Shown piece after piece: positions 44,031 to 51,816 of a stretch of DNA of 64,000 nucleotides. The translations under genes and the position numbers were made by a program. Numbering within the stretch: position 1 is the first letter of the stretch; the number at the start of each line of letters is the position of its first letter. The notes beneath the pieces are model-generated. The model was not told the DNA's origin. It did not search any database and saw only the letters and a program-made list of their open reading frames with translations. This DNA is from Methylocystis sp. ATCC 49242 (GTDB lineage Bacteria > Pseudomonadota > Alphaproteobacteria > Rhizobiales > Beijerinckiaceae), in assembly GCF_000188155.2 (NCBI RefSeq), contig NZ_KE124774.1:966736-1030735 (forward strand). The letters are read 5' to 3'.

Positions 44031-45956
44031 TCAGTGCGAGTGCAGATTGATTTCGACCAGCGGCTCCTGCGCCATCATTGCGACCTGCGCGGCGAGCTGT
44101 GTGGCGTTGCCGTCGTCAGGCGCGAAGTGGCGGAAGCGCGCGCGCACATAGCCCGAACGATCGACGAGGAAATGCGCCTCGCTGATTTCGGTCGTGTAAG
44201 GCACGTTCGGATAGCGGTTGATGATCGAATACGCCATCTCTACCGCCTTCGGGTGCGTCGCTTCGAGCCCCTTCGCGGCTGCCGGGCAATCGCCGGTGTA
44301 GACCGTCACATGATTCGCGCCGGAGGCCTTGGCGGATTCAGCCGCCTTCAACAGGCTTGCCTCGAGCTCCTTGGCTTCCTCGCCCGTCGCCGTGCAGCGC
44401 GCAAAGGAGATGAGCGTCGGCTTGCCGCGCAGCTTGAAGAAGGTTGTCACCTCCTCCTTCGGATCCACGAGGGCGAAATCCGGAGCGATCAGCCACTGGA
44501 TCATCGCGACGGGGCCGATAAAACGCGAACGATTGGTGTTCGACAACATCAGCAGATAGTTGATCATGTCCCAGCGATCGTCGACGTCGAGCACATGCGC
44601 GAAGCTCGGCATGACGCCGCTTTGCCCGCCGAAGGTCAGCCAGTGGAATATGTCGCCGATCGTATGCGTTCCGACATGCGGCGCGGTCAGATCGGCGGGC
44701 TGGATCGCAAGGCCCTGCGCATTCTTGAGGTCCTTCGCCATCGGCCCATTGCCCTCGCCCATCGGGCCGTGGCACGCGACACAATTTTCCTGAAACGCCT
44801 GCATCCCACGCGTGACCGACTCGGCGGTGAAGTCCTGTGTCGGATCGTTGTAGGTGTCGGTATAGGCTTCCGTCGAGAACGAGACCGCAAGGCAAAGCAG
44901 CGCCGCGATCGTCGCCGCAGGCGCGGCGTAGAGCCGGCGCTCGCGTGTCGCAGGCGTCCACCAGATCATTGCCGCCGCGATCGCAAACACGCCCGATGCG
45001 ATCGCCCACCACCAGATCGGCGACGGGAATGCCGGCTTCTGGCCCCAGGTCGCAATGTAGGAAAGCCGGAACGGCAGAGGCCAATAAATATCCGTCTCAT
45101 GCGACGCCGGCGTAATGACCGCGATATACCCCGCGATCGCCAGCAGCCCCAGGCCAAACGCGGCCTCGACGCCGCCGATCTTGCCGACCCATTCGACGTC
45201 GAATTCGCCCGCGGGACGCTTCGCCATGTAGCGGACGATCGCCAAGGCGCACAGAAGGACCGCGCAAAGGAAGGTGAGCTTCAGTGTCAGCAGCCGACCG
45301 TAAGGAGTCGCCAGCATATTGGGTATGCTGCCGACATTCTCCCAGGCGATGGCCACACCGCTGACCGCCACGAGGCCGACGGCGACCTTCGCGACCATCG
45401 ACCAGCGCTCGGCAAGCTGCGCCGCGACTTCCGGCGGCTTGCTCTTGGCGGTGAACATCCACCAGATGAGACCGAGAAGACCGCCGAGCCAAGTGAGTCC
45501 GGCCGCGGTGTGCAAAAGGAAGCTTATCTGCGTCCACCTCGGCAGGCCGTCGTCGATCGCATGGCCTGTAACGGAGACTACGGCGAGCACCACGACGCCC
45601 GTCCAGAGCGTGATGCGATCGAGCAGGTCGGACGACACAAACAGGCGCGCGACCGTCAGCCCTGCGAAGAAGAAGGCGATGAGTTGCGTCGCAATCCAGG
45701 CCATGCCGACGCTTGTGCCGAGCGTGAATTCGCGGAGCACCTCGAAATTCAACGGCCGCTCGGCGGGAATGATCGCCCGAGCTGTGACGAAAAGCAGCGC
45801 GAAACCAATCAAGGCGCGAAAGACAGCAGCCGCCGCGACAGGAATCTTGAAGCGCCCGCCATCCTCGCCGATGAGGCGGGGCAACAGCAAAAGCCCGACG
45901 GCAAGAGCTGAAGGCAGGCTTTCGAGGAAGCGTATGAACGCGAGAGACAGATACAT
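44031..45956 (-). CDS. copD: CopD-cytochrome c-thioredoxin-like fusion protein
   Basis: 641 residues. The N-terminal half (about 1-365) has eight or more membrane helices with the CopD core HTAAGLTWLGGLLGLIWW. A monohaem cytochrome c domain follows with CVACH at 392-396 and a likely Met ligand in QSGVMPSF. The last 140 residues resemble a redoxin/SCO-like fold (GKPTLISFARCTATGEEAKE) with one Cys in place of CxxC. Plain CopD has only the membrane part, so the tail is notable. The ATG at 45956 is preferred to a TTG at 45983. It lies 130 bases after copC and 70 before pmoF. Confidence 0.85.
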   Translation of the reverse strand: MYLSLAFIRFLESLPSALAVGLLLLPRLIGEDGGRFKIPVAAAAVFRALIGFALLFVTARAIIPAERPLNFEVLREFTLGTSVGMAWIATQLIAFFFAGLTVARLFVSSDLLDRITLWTGVVVLAVVSVTGHAIDDGLPRWTQISFLLHTAAGLTWLGGLLGLIWWMFTAKSKPPEVAAQLAERWSMVAKVAVGLVAVSGVAIAWENVGSIPNMLATPYGRLLTLKLTFLCAVLLCALAIVRYMAKRPAGEFDVEWVGKIGGVEAAFGLGLLAIAGYIAVITPASHETDIYWPLPFRLSYIATWGQKPAFPSPIWWWAIASGVFAIAAAMIWWTPATRERRLYAAPAATIAALLCLAVSFSTEAYTDTYNDPTQDFTAESVTRGMQAFQENCVACHGPMGEGNGPMAKDLKNAQGLAIQPADLTAPHVGTHTIGDIFHWLTFGGQSGVMPSFAHVLDVDDRWDMINYLLMLSNTNRSRFIGPVAMIQWLIAPDFALVDPKEEVTTFFKLRGKPTLISFARCTATGEEAKELEASLLKAAESAKASGANHVTVYTGDCPAAAKGLEATHPKAVEMAYSIINRYPNVPYTTEISEAHFLVDRSGYVRARFRHFAPDDGNATQLAAQVAMMAQEPLVEINLHSH

Positions 45957-46086
45957 TCTCTTTTCGCCCGATAATGCTCTCAAACCGGCGCAGCGCCGCC
46001 GCTGCTCTGCGTCGTCAGGAGATTAGAGGGAGCTGCACAGCAAGGAGCAAACCTTGCCGTGCGCGCGCTGATTGTCGATGATTCGA

Positions 46087-46482
46087 TTACTTGGGATCGA
46101 CCGTGAACTCGTAATTGCCCTCGACGATGTGCCCGTCGGTCGAGAGCACCCGATAGCGCACGACATATTTCCCCGGCGCCAGCTCCGGCGACTCGACCGA
46201 GAGCTCTCGCGGCTTGTCAGGAACGCCAATGGCGCCCGTCGCCAGCACCTTTCCGTCGGCGCCTTCGATCGTGAGCTTCGAATAGGCCGGCTCGACGCCC
46301 CCGCCGAAACGCAGCTTCACGGTCTTCGGCGATGTTGCGACATGGTCCTTGGAGGACGGCGTCGCCTCGACGAGAAAGGAGTGTGCGAGCGCCGGCGAGC
46401 CGGCCATCGACATGGCGACGGCCCCGGCCAACAGCAGCTTCGGGGCGTTGATCCCGCGCAACGATGGAACAAACTTCATCAT
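46087..46482 (-). CDS. copC: Periplasmic copper-binding protein CopC
   Basis: 131 residues. A signal peptide ending SPALA gives the mature N-terminus His-Ser-Phe-Leu, and STDGHIVEGNYEFTV near the C-terminus gives the Asp-x-His pair; together these are the Cu(II) ligands of CopC (His1, Asp, His). The beta-barrel strands (VKLRFGGGVEPAYSKLTI, LAPGKYVVRYRVLS) are intact. AGGGGAAAC precedes the start. With CopD it is thought to carry copper across or along the inner membrane, here for methane monooxygenase. Confidence 0.93.
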   Translation of the reverse strand: MMKFVPSLRGINAPKLLLAGAVAMSMAGSPALAHSFLVEATPSSKDHVATSPKTVKLRFGGGVEPAYSKLTIEGADGKVLATGAIGVPDKPRELSVESPELAPGKYVVRYRVLSTDGHIVEGNYEFTVDPK

Positions 46483-46567
46483 GACGTTTCCCCTGAGGCG
46501 CTTGGGCCTCTTCACTTTGAACGAGCGTTTATCCCGCTTTTTGAAATGAACACGCTGAAGGACCCAT

Positions 46568-47188
46568 TCAAGACGCGGCCAGATCGGTCGCCTCTTTCTT
46601 CTTTCCCCCGGACGGATGGGTGTGTTTCCAATACACAAACACGATGCCGGCGATCAGGATCGTTCCTGCAATCTGCGGCACCCAGGCCCAGAGCGTCTCC
46701 CCGACCATGAATTTGAATTGAGCCGTTTCCTGCTGGCCACTCTCTCGCGTCAGCGTTACCAGGCCGATGTAATGCCCATTGTTCGCGAAATTGTGCTCGA
46801 CGCTGAATGTGCCCTTCGAATATTTCTTGGCCGGGAGATGCAGTTCGGTAAGGGCGTCGAGCTCCTTCTCGCCGGTCGGCAGAACCGGTGTCAGCGGATC
46901 ACGGATGATGCGCAGTTCGAGCGGCAGATCCCGAAAAGCCGGGTTCTCGATGTCGAAGGCCATTATCGTTCGACCCGTCGCCGGAATTTCATCGCAATAT
47001 TCGCTGCGCGATTTGTCCGGCTGAAAGACCGTGATGTGGATCATGTCATAGCCGAACATGACCATGCACATGTTCCCCATCGACATCGCTTCCGGGCCGG
47101 CGCCGCCCTCGGCGCGGGACTGCGGCGCAAACGCCATCGAAAGAACCACCCCGAAGATAGCGGCTACAGCGCTACGCCAATTCATCAT
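46568..47188 (-). CDS. pmoD: PmoD, CuA-like copper protein
   Basis: 206 residues. The signal peptide ends near QSRA. The metal region has Cys41, several Met (M35, M37, M40, M42, M44, M49), His51 and Cys65, which suits the CuA-like site described for methanotroph PmoD. GHYIGLVTLTRESG is shared with the paralogue at 37852. A C-terminal helix (IAGTILIAGIVFVYWKH) anchors the domain, and the tail is Lys-rich. The start at 47188 puts GAGGG six bases before the ATG; 47194 is an in-frame alternative. It follows pmoCAB after a terminator, so it likely has its own promoter. Confidence 0.9.
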   Translation of the reverse strand: MMNWRSAVAAIFGVVLSMAFAPQSRAEGGAGPEAMSMGNMCMVMFGYDMIHITVFQPDKSRSEYCDEIPATGRTIMAFDIENPAFRDLPLELRIIRDPLTPVLPTGEKELDALTELHLPAKKYSKGTFSVEHNFANNGHYIGLVTLTRESGQQETAQFKFMVGETLWAWVPQIAGTILIAGIVFVYWKHTHPSGGKKKEATDLAAS

Positions 47189-47559
47189 TTCCATCCCTCG
47201 ATTGTTCGTTTCTTATGGACGCCTGTCGCCATTCCAGATCGAAGATCGTCCGTGCTCGGTAACCGGGCCGACGTCGCATTCCTTCCCCGCTCGTCTTCAT
47301 GCGTGATCCGCAGACGGGGAAGCGTTTGCGCCAGTGACCGCCAGCTTGCACTCCGCTGATATATTTCCTGAAAACTGCAGCGGAGGCGAGAGAAAAGCCC
47401 GCGTTGAGTTTGCGTCGAATGGACGCACCAATTGATTTTCAGCAAAAGCATTGGCCCTGTTTCAAAATACATCCCGCCGACCGCACCCGCTTTCAACGTG
47501 ACAGGTCATTACTCCGCCACGGGAAATGCTGATCGACGAGCCAAACTGAGCATCGCCCT
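47189..47559 (-). promoter_or_regulatory. Promoter region of the pmoD-copC-copD-pmoF run
   Basis: About 370 bases between the pmoCAB terminator and pmoD. The strong terminator at 47560 makes a separate promoter here likely. I see no unambiguous -35/-10 pair. There is no reading frame with protein-like composition. Confidence 0.45.
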
Positions 47560-47594
47560 AAAAAAGGAACCGGCCGGATTTTCATCCGGCCGGT
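47560..47594 (-). terminator. Terminator of the pmoCAB operon
   Basis: A perfect 11-pair stem (ACCGGCCGGAT with its complement) around a four-base loop at 47569-47594. On the minus strand it is followed by TCCTTTTTT, 28 bases after the pmoB stop. Confidence 0.93.
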
Positions 47595-47621
47595 CGATTG
47601 TATCAGTCGTTCGAAGGACGC

Positions 47622-48884
47622 TTAGGGCATATCGCCGGCGACGAACTTCGGAATGACCGGGCCGCCGATTTCGGAGGCGTAGCGCTTGCCGTCCGGCGAG
47701 AAGAAGAACAGGAGGCCGCCGATCTGGCTGTCGGTGTCGTAAGCCAGGTCAGACAGACGCTCGATGTCCCAACGGGCGTCCTGGATCTTCACGACGATCT
47801 CCTTCGCCTCGCCCGGCGCGATCGGGGTCGCGTCAACCGACAGGCCACGGTCGGCCAGCAGGTAGTCCGGGAAGTCCGGCTTCGTCGTGAACACGTCGGG
47901 GTTCAGGAAGCGCAGGCCAGCGGCGGTGTATTCGCCGAGACGCAGCGGCTGCGACGTGTTGTTCTTCACCTTGACGTTGATCGTCAGCTCGCGGCCCGGA
48001 ACCTTGTAGACGCCGCCGTTCAGCTCGGTCGTCACATTCTCCTTGCCGACGCCCACGGTGCCTTCCGTCTCGATCGGCGTCAGAGGCTTCTGCAAGCCGG
48101 CCTGAAGCGGGATCGTGCGCGGGAAGGTCGAGTTCGTCACAGCGTAACCAACGATCGTCGCGAGGATCGTCAGAGCAAGGACGATCGCGCCGATGCGGCG
48201 GTCGTCATCGCCAATGACGTCATCAGCCTTGCCTTCCGCAACGCGGATGTAGGACGTGATGATGCCCTTCCGGACGAACCAGAAGAAGATCCACGCGGCG
48301 CCAACCGCCATCCACGGCAGATGCCACGCGTAAACGCGGCTGATGCCGTAGTGCTCGAGGTCAACGGTCGAACCGTCGAGGAGCGTCACCGGGTCGGTGA
48401 AGTCCTTCATGTCGCCCTTGATCTCAATCCACTGGCCGGGTCCGATGATCGGGCCGCCGCCTTCGACGTTGATCTGGGCGTGAACGTGCCAACGGCCGGC
48501 GCGACGGCCGCGCAGGTTGATCGAGAAGGCGTAGTCCTTGCCGATCTCCAGCGACACCGAACGCGGAGCAAACTGCTCGCCGATGAACTGCGCCGTGCGG
48601 ACCAGAACCGGGCCGGGCTCGCCGGCGTTCAGGAACGAAACGCGCGGGTTCGCAACGGCCTGCGGCCACGCCGAGAAGACGTGAACCTTGCCCGAAAGAA
48701 CCATTTCCTCGTTGACGTTGACCGTCGTCTTCGACCACTGAACGTCATACCAGTTCAGCGTGCGCATGCGAAGGAACGCCTGCTGCGACTTCTCGCCGTG
48801 CGCCGAGGCCGGAGCAACCGCTCCAAGCGTCGCCGCCACAGCAGCCGCCGCGCCAAAGGCGGCGAGCTTGACTAGCTTTTTCAT
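47622..48884 (-). CDS. pmoB: Particulate methane monooxygenase subunit B
   Basis: 420 residues. The signal peptide ends APASA, leaving His29 as the mature N-terminus. His133 and His135 in GRWHVHAQ complete the copper site (CuB), the numbering known from Methylocystis PmoB. Two periplasmic cupredoxin-like domains flank two membrane helices (HLPWMAVGAAWIFFWFVRK, RIGAIVLALTILATIVGYA). The C-terminal domain ends GPVIPKFVAGDMP. GGGAGG precedes the ATG at 48884. It forms the trimeric membrane complex with PmoA and PmoC. Confidence 0.98.
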   Translation of the reverse strand: MKKLVKLAAFGAAAAVAATLGAVAPASAHGEKSQQAFLRMRTLNWYDVQWSKTTVNVNEEMVLSGKVHVFSAWPQAVANPRVSFLNAGEPGPVLVRTAQFIGEQFAPRSVSLEIGKDYAFSINLRGRRAGRWHVHAQINVEGGGPIIGPGQWIEIKGDMKDFTDPVTLLDGSTVDLEHYGISRVYAWHLPWMAVGAAWIFFWFVRKGIITSYIRVAEGKADDVIGDDDRRIGAIVLALTILATIVGYAVTNSTFPRTIPLQAGLQKPLTPIETEGTVGVGKENVTTELNGGVYKVPGRELTINVKVKNNTSQPLRLGEYTAAGLRFLNPDVFTTKPDFPDYLLADRGLSVDATPIAPGEAKEIVVKIQDARWDIERLSDLAYDTDSQIGGLLFFFSPDGKRYASEIGGPVIPKFVAGDMP

Positions 48885-49049
48885 GAACAAACCTCCCAGG
48901 TTCCTCTTCCGGCCGGCGCCTCGCGCGCCAGCCGATTTTTTCATCCGCAAACCGTCAGGCCAACCCGATGGACAAACCTGATCCAGTTTGCGTTCTTCCT
49001 TTTCCAGACGGGGACCGCGACCCTTCCGAACCGCGGACCACAGCCCGCA

Positions 49050-49808
49050 TCAGATGGTGTCGATGACCTTGGTCGTGGAATACCAGCGACCCATGAACCA
49101 CCACAGGAAATACACCATCATCGAGACGAAGCCCGAGAAGAACGCCGCAACCGGCACAACGTCCTTACCGAACGTGCGCAGCGTGCCGCGCTCGACCATG
49201 CGGATGTATTCCGGCATCGACGTGCGGACGAAGTGGAAGCCGATCAGGTCAGCAAGCGTCATCAGCTGACCATGCTGCTCGGTCGCCTGATGGAACGCCG
49301 CAATCGCCGGCCAGTTGTTCGGGTAGAACAGCAGACCCCAGCCCAGCGAGCCGACAACCGCCGTGATCACGTAGGAGCCCGACAGCAGAAGGATCACGTC
49401 GAGCCAGATCGCCGGAACGATCAGAGCAGACGGGAACACCAGGCTGATCGGGAAATACGTCCAGCCCCAGAAGTTGACGTAGCGGTTGATCCACTCGCCG
49501 ATCAGAAGGCCCAGAGCCGCGAAAACGGCGCCGAACGGAAGACGGAAGTTGACCCACCAGAAAGCCTGCGACGCCGCGCAGAAGGTCACGCCCAGAATCG
49601 GCACAACCGTCGGCCACATACGACGATCCTTCCAGTCAACCCAGAAGTCCCAGTCGCCCGCCGTCAGCATGAAGTGGACGTGATAACCGCCGAGAACGGC
49701 GAAAAACAGCAGAACAAGAAGCATCCAGTCGACCGTCTGAACGCAACCCGCCGCCTCGGCGACGGAGTTGAACGGTCCGACCGCTCCCCCGCTTTTCGAT
49801 TGTGACAT
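49050..49808 (-). CDS. pmoA: Particulate methane monooxygenase subunit A
   Basis: 252 residues, seven predicted membrane helices. It starts MSQSKSGGAVGPFNSVAEAA and has the PCR-target motifs GDWDFWVDWKDRRMWP and, near the C-terminus, VPVAAFFSGFVSMMVYF. The sequence reads like the conventional (pmoA1-type) Methylocystis protein rather than the divergent pmoA2 form. AGGAG precedes the ATG; a GTG one codon earlier is ignored. It lies 165 bases before pmoB and 291 after pmoC. Confidence 0.98.
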   Translation of the reverse strand: MSQSKSGGAVGPFNSVAEAAGCVQTVDWMLLVLLFFAVLGGYHVHFMLTAGDWDFWVDWKDRRMWPTVVPILGVTFCAASQAFWWVNFRLPFGAVFAALGLLIGEWINRYVNFWGWTYFPISLVFPSALIVPAIWLDVILLLSGSYVITAVVGSLGWGLLFYPNNWPAIAAFHQATEQHGQLMTLADLIGFHFVRTSMPEYIRMVERGTLRTFGKDVVPVAAFFSGFVSMMVYFLWWFMGRWYSTTKVIDTI

Positions 49809-50060
49809 CACTCTTCTCCTTGGTGTTTCTCGAGCGCTTCAAAACGCGCGAGTTTCTTTTTGCGACCAGACCGAAGGCTCTTCGCTCCCCGGACCGGCTC
49901 CCGGACGGCGCTCCAATGACGTCGTCCAGATCCCCTTCCACCCCGCGTTCCCGCGGCGTCTCTCTTTCGTGAACCCGAATTCAGGCCAAACTCCAAGAAA
50001 CCGTCGCCGCCAGGCGAGCAGCCAAACCCCGCAAATTGTCCGAAACTTCAGGTCCGCCGA

Positions 50061-50090
50061 GAAAACCGCCCGCGCGCTCGGCGCGGGCGG
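50061..50090 (-). terminator. Hairpin between pmoC and pmoA
   Basis: A ten-pair GC stem CCGCCCGCGC/GCGCGGGCGG with a five-base loop, 10 bases after the pmoC stop, followed by only four T on the minus strand. It may be a partial terminator or an RNA-stabilising end for a pmoC transcript, rather than a full stop. Confidence 0.65.
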
Positions 50091-50099
50091 CCATCGTCA

Positions 50100-50870
50100 T
50101 TACTCGGTCAGGAGCTTGACGCCTTCCTTGCCGACGAGGGCATGGATGCGCATCAGGATCTGAAGGACGACGCCGAACACACCCAGAGCCATCCAGCCGA
50201 AGAACACGAAGCCCCAGTGAAGCGGAGCAACGAACAGCTCTTCCATGAACCAGAAGGTGTGGCCCCACTCATTCAGGCCAACGTTCGGGATGATCATGAA
50301 CGGGCCGATGGCGACGATCAGGAACGCCAGCGAGTAGCCATGAGCAAAATACGGAATGCGGGTCTTCGCATAGAAGAACGCGCCAACCGCGATAACCGAG
50401 TAGATCGGGTAGCTCATGTAGAACTCGATGATGTGCGACGGCGTGAAGTCCGTGTCGCGAATCACCGTCATGTGCCAGGTGCCGTCCTGCTCCGTGAAGA
50501 ACGAAGCGCCCCAGTAAATGGCGATGCCGTAAACGACAAGCCACTGAACCAGGACAACGAGACGACGCATCTCTTCACGAGGCGTAACAGCGTCGACGTT
50601 GCGGTCGCGAGTCTTCCACAGATAGCCGGCAAGGCCGAGGCCCGAAACCAGCTCAAGAGGAATCTCCGTCCACAGGATCGACATCCAATACGTCTGGAAC
50701 TCCGGAGCGAACGAGTCCAGACCCGCGCGCCAGCCAAAGACCTGCTCGTAAATGCGAACGATCAGATAAAACACGTTCAGCAATACGAGGCCAATCCACA
50801 TGCCACGCAGATCGACTACGGATTCTACTTCTGCAGCTGCGCCAGCAGCCGCGCTTGTCGTCGAGCTCAT
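50100..50870 (-). CDS. pmoC: Particulate methane monooxygenase subunit C
   Basis: 256 residues, about six membrane helices. The copper ligands Asp129, His133 and His146 are present in EQDGTWHMTVIRDTDFTPSH, at the numbering expected for Methylocystis. A variable Ala-rich N-terminus (MSSTTSAAAGAAAEVESVVD) precedes the first helix. AGGAGGAG lies just before the ATG. It is the first gene of pmoCAB. Confidence 0.98.
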   Translation of the reverse strand: MSSTTSAAAGAAAEVESVVDLRGMWIGLVLLNVFYLIVRIYEQVFGWRAGLDSFAPEFQTYWMSILWTEIPLELVSGLGLAGYLWKTRDRNVDAVTPREEMRRLVVLVQWLVVYGIAIYWGASFFTEQDGTWHMTVIRDTDFTPSHIIEFYMSYPIYSVIAVGAFFYAKTRIPYFAHGYSLAFLIVAIGPFMIIPNVGLNEWGHTFWFMEELFVAPLHWGFVFFGWMALGVFGVVLQILMRIHALVGKEGVKLLTE

Positions 50871-51354
50871 ATTTTAACTCCTCCTATGTGCTCCCAGGGA
50901 TATGCGCGTGACCGGTATCGCTCCGCCTCCCAGAACAGAGCTGCTTCGTCCTCGTTTTCGTAAACGTTGGGCGCAACCTATCTCAGTAGATCCGCGCCTC
51001 ACCGCCCTTGTCTTGCCGCAGCCTTCCAAAAATCCAGCCCGAAGATCGAAACCCTCAAACCAAACCCTGGCACAGCCGCTTGTTGTTATCGGACGAACAC
51101 CGACGTCGCCGCCTAAGACAAAGCCCAAAACAGACCCTCTCGGACCAGTTCAAAGACCCCGCTTAGCGTGGCCCAACAATTCCCCCTCCCCAAATTAATC
51201 ACAATATCCCTTGGTATAGCTAAAAACTGTCTATCGAATAGTCAGTGCAGCCCCAGTGGATAGGAATAAAACTACCCTTTGGGGTCGCATGAAAGATTTT
51301 TTGGTATAATGGGCGTAACGCCCACCCGCGACAAAATCAGGACTTTCGGGCGAT
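50871..51354 (-). promoter_or_regulatory. pmoC upstream region, divergent with a small Cys-rich frame
   Basis: About 480 bases. The 300 bases next to pmoC are GC-rich with no gene; beyond 51170 it becomes AT-rich. On the minus strand GCTATACC (near 51215) is a possible -10, with no matching -35. A CTATCGAATAG near-palindrome is at 51231-51241. On the plus strand an extended -10, TGGTATAAT at 51302-51310, is followed at once by the palindrome GGGCGTAACGCCC (51311-51323). Copper- or growth-dependent control of pmo would act here; I cannot assign sites to regulators. Confidence 0.5.
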
Positions 51355-51564
51355 ATGCAGGGCCGAGCCGATATTATGGCGAAAGTTTGTTCCCGCCCAG
51401 CCACTCCCCGCCAGATGGATTGTCACAGATGTGACCACAAATGCCTCATCATCTGGACCATCGATGGTCGGCATGGATGCTGTCGATGTCGAAAAAAGAG
51501 ATCCGAGCCGGTTTCAGATCCATTCCGATCTGGTCAAATAATTGAAATGACGCTCGATTACTGA
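51355..51564 (+). CDS. Candidate small cysteine-rich protein divergent from pmoC
   Basis: 69 residues if the ATG at 51355 is used, 62 if 51376. The centre is MDCHRCDHKCLIIW then DGRHGCCRCRKKR: C-x2-C-x3-C and CC-x-C with three histidines, like a zinc or copper knuckle. An extended -10 (TGGTATAAT) lies 45 bases upstream. Against it: no clear ribosome site, codon use less GC-biased than the neighbours, and no family I know. It could be a chance frame. Confidence 0.35.
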   Translation: MQGRADIMAKVCSRPATPRQMDCHRCDHKCLIIWTIDGRHGCCRCRKKRSEPVSDPFRSGQIIEMTLDY

Positions 51565-51816
51565 AATCGCCACGATGCGCTGCCCAATGCGACGCGCGGC
51601 GGCGGAGACCGTTGAGACGCTCCCCAGGCCAAATCTGCCTTCACGGCGCCGCGGCCGGTCGGCGACTGATTCCTATGTAGACAAGATTGGAGAAAACAAC
51701 GCTCGCTATCGCCCTGGATCCTTGCGGGGGACGTCCGACACGACGAGCCCGCGATGCGTCGATTGAATGCGAACGGGATGAAGAGAGCGCGCCACAAGGG
51801 CGCGCTCCCGTGGCTG
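51565..51816. other. Intergenic region with a hairpin after the peroxidase gene
   Basis: About 250 bases without a gene. At 51785-51807 a nine-pair stem GAGCGCGCC/GGCGCGCTC lies 10 bases after the minus-strand stop at 51817 and probably ends that transcript, although its T-tract is weak. Confidence 0.55.

Noticed and set aside
44034-45911. Plus-strand frame of 625 codons opposite copD
   Set aside because: Antisense to the CopD fusion gene; Arg/His-rich without any recognisable domain.
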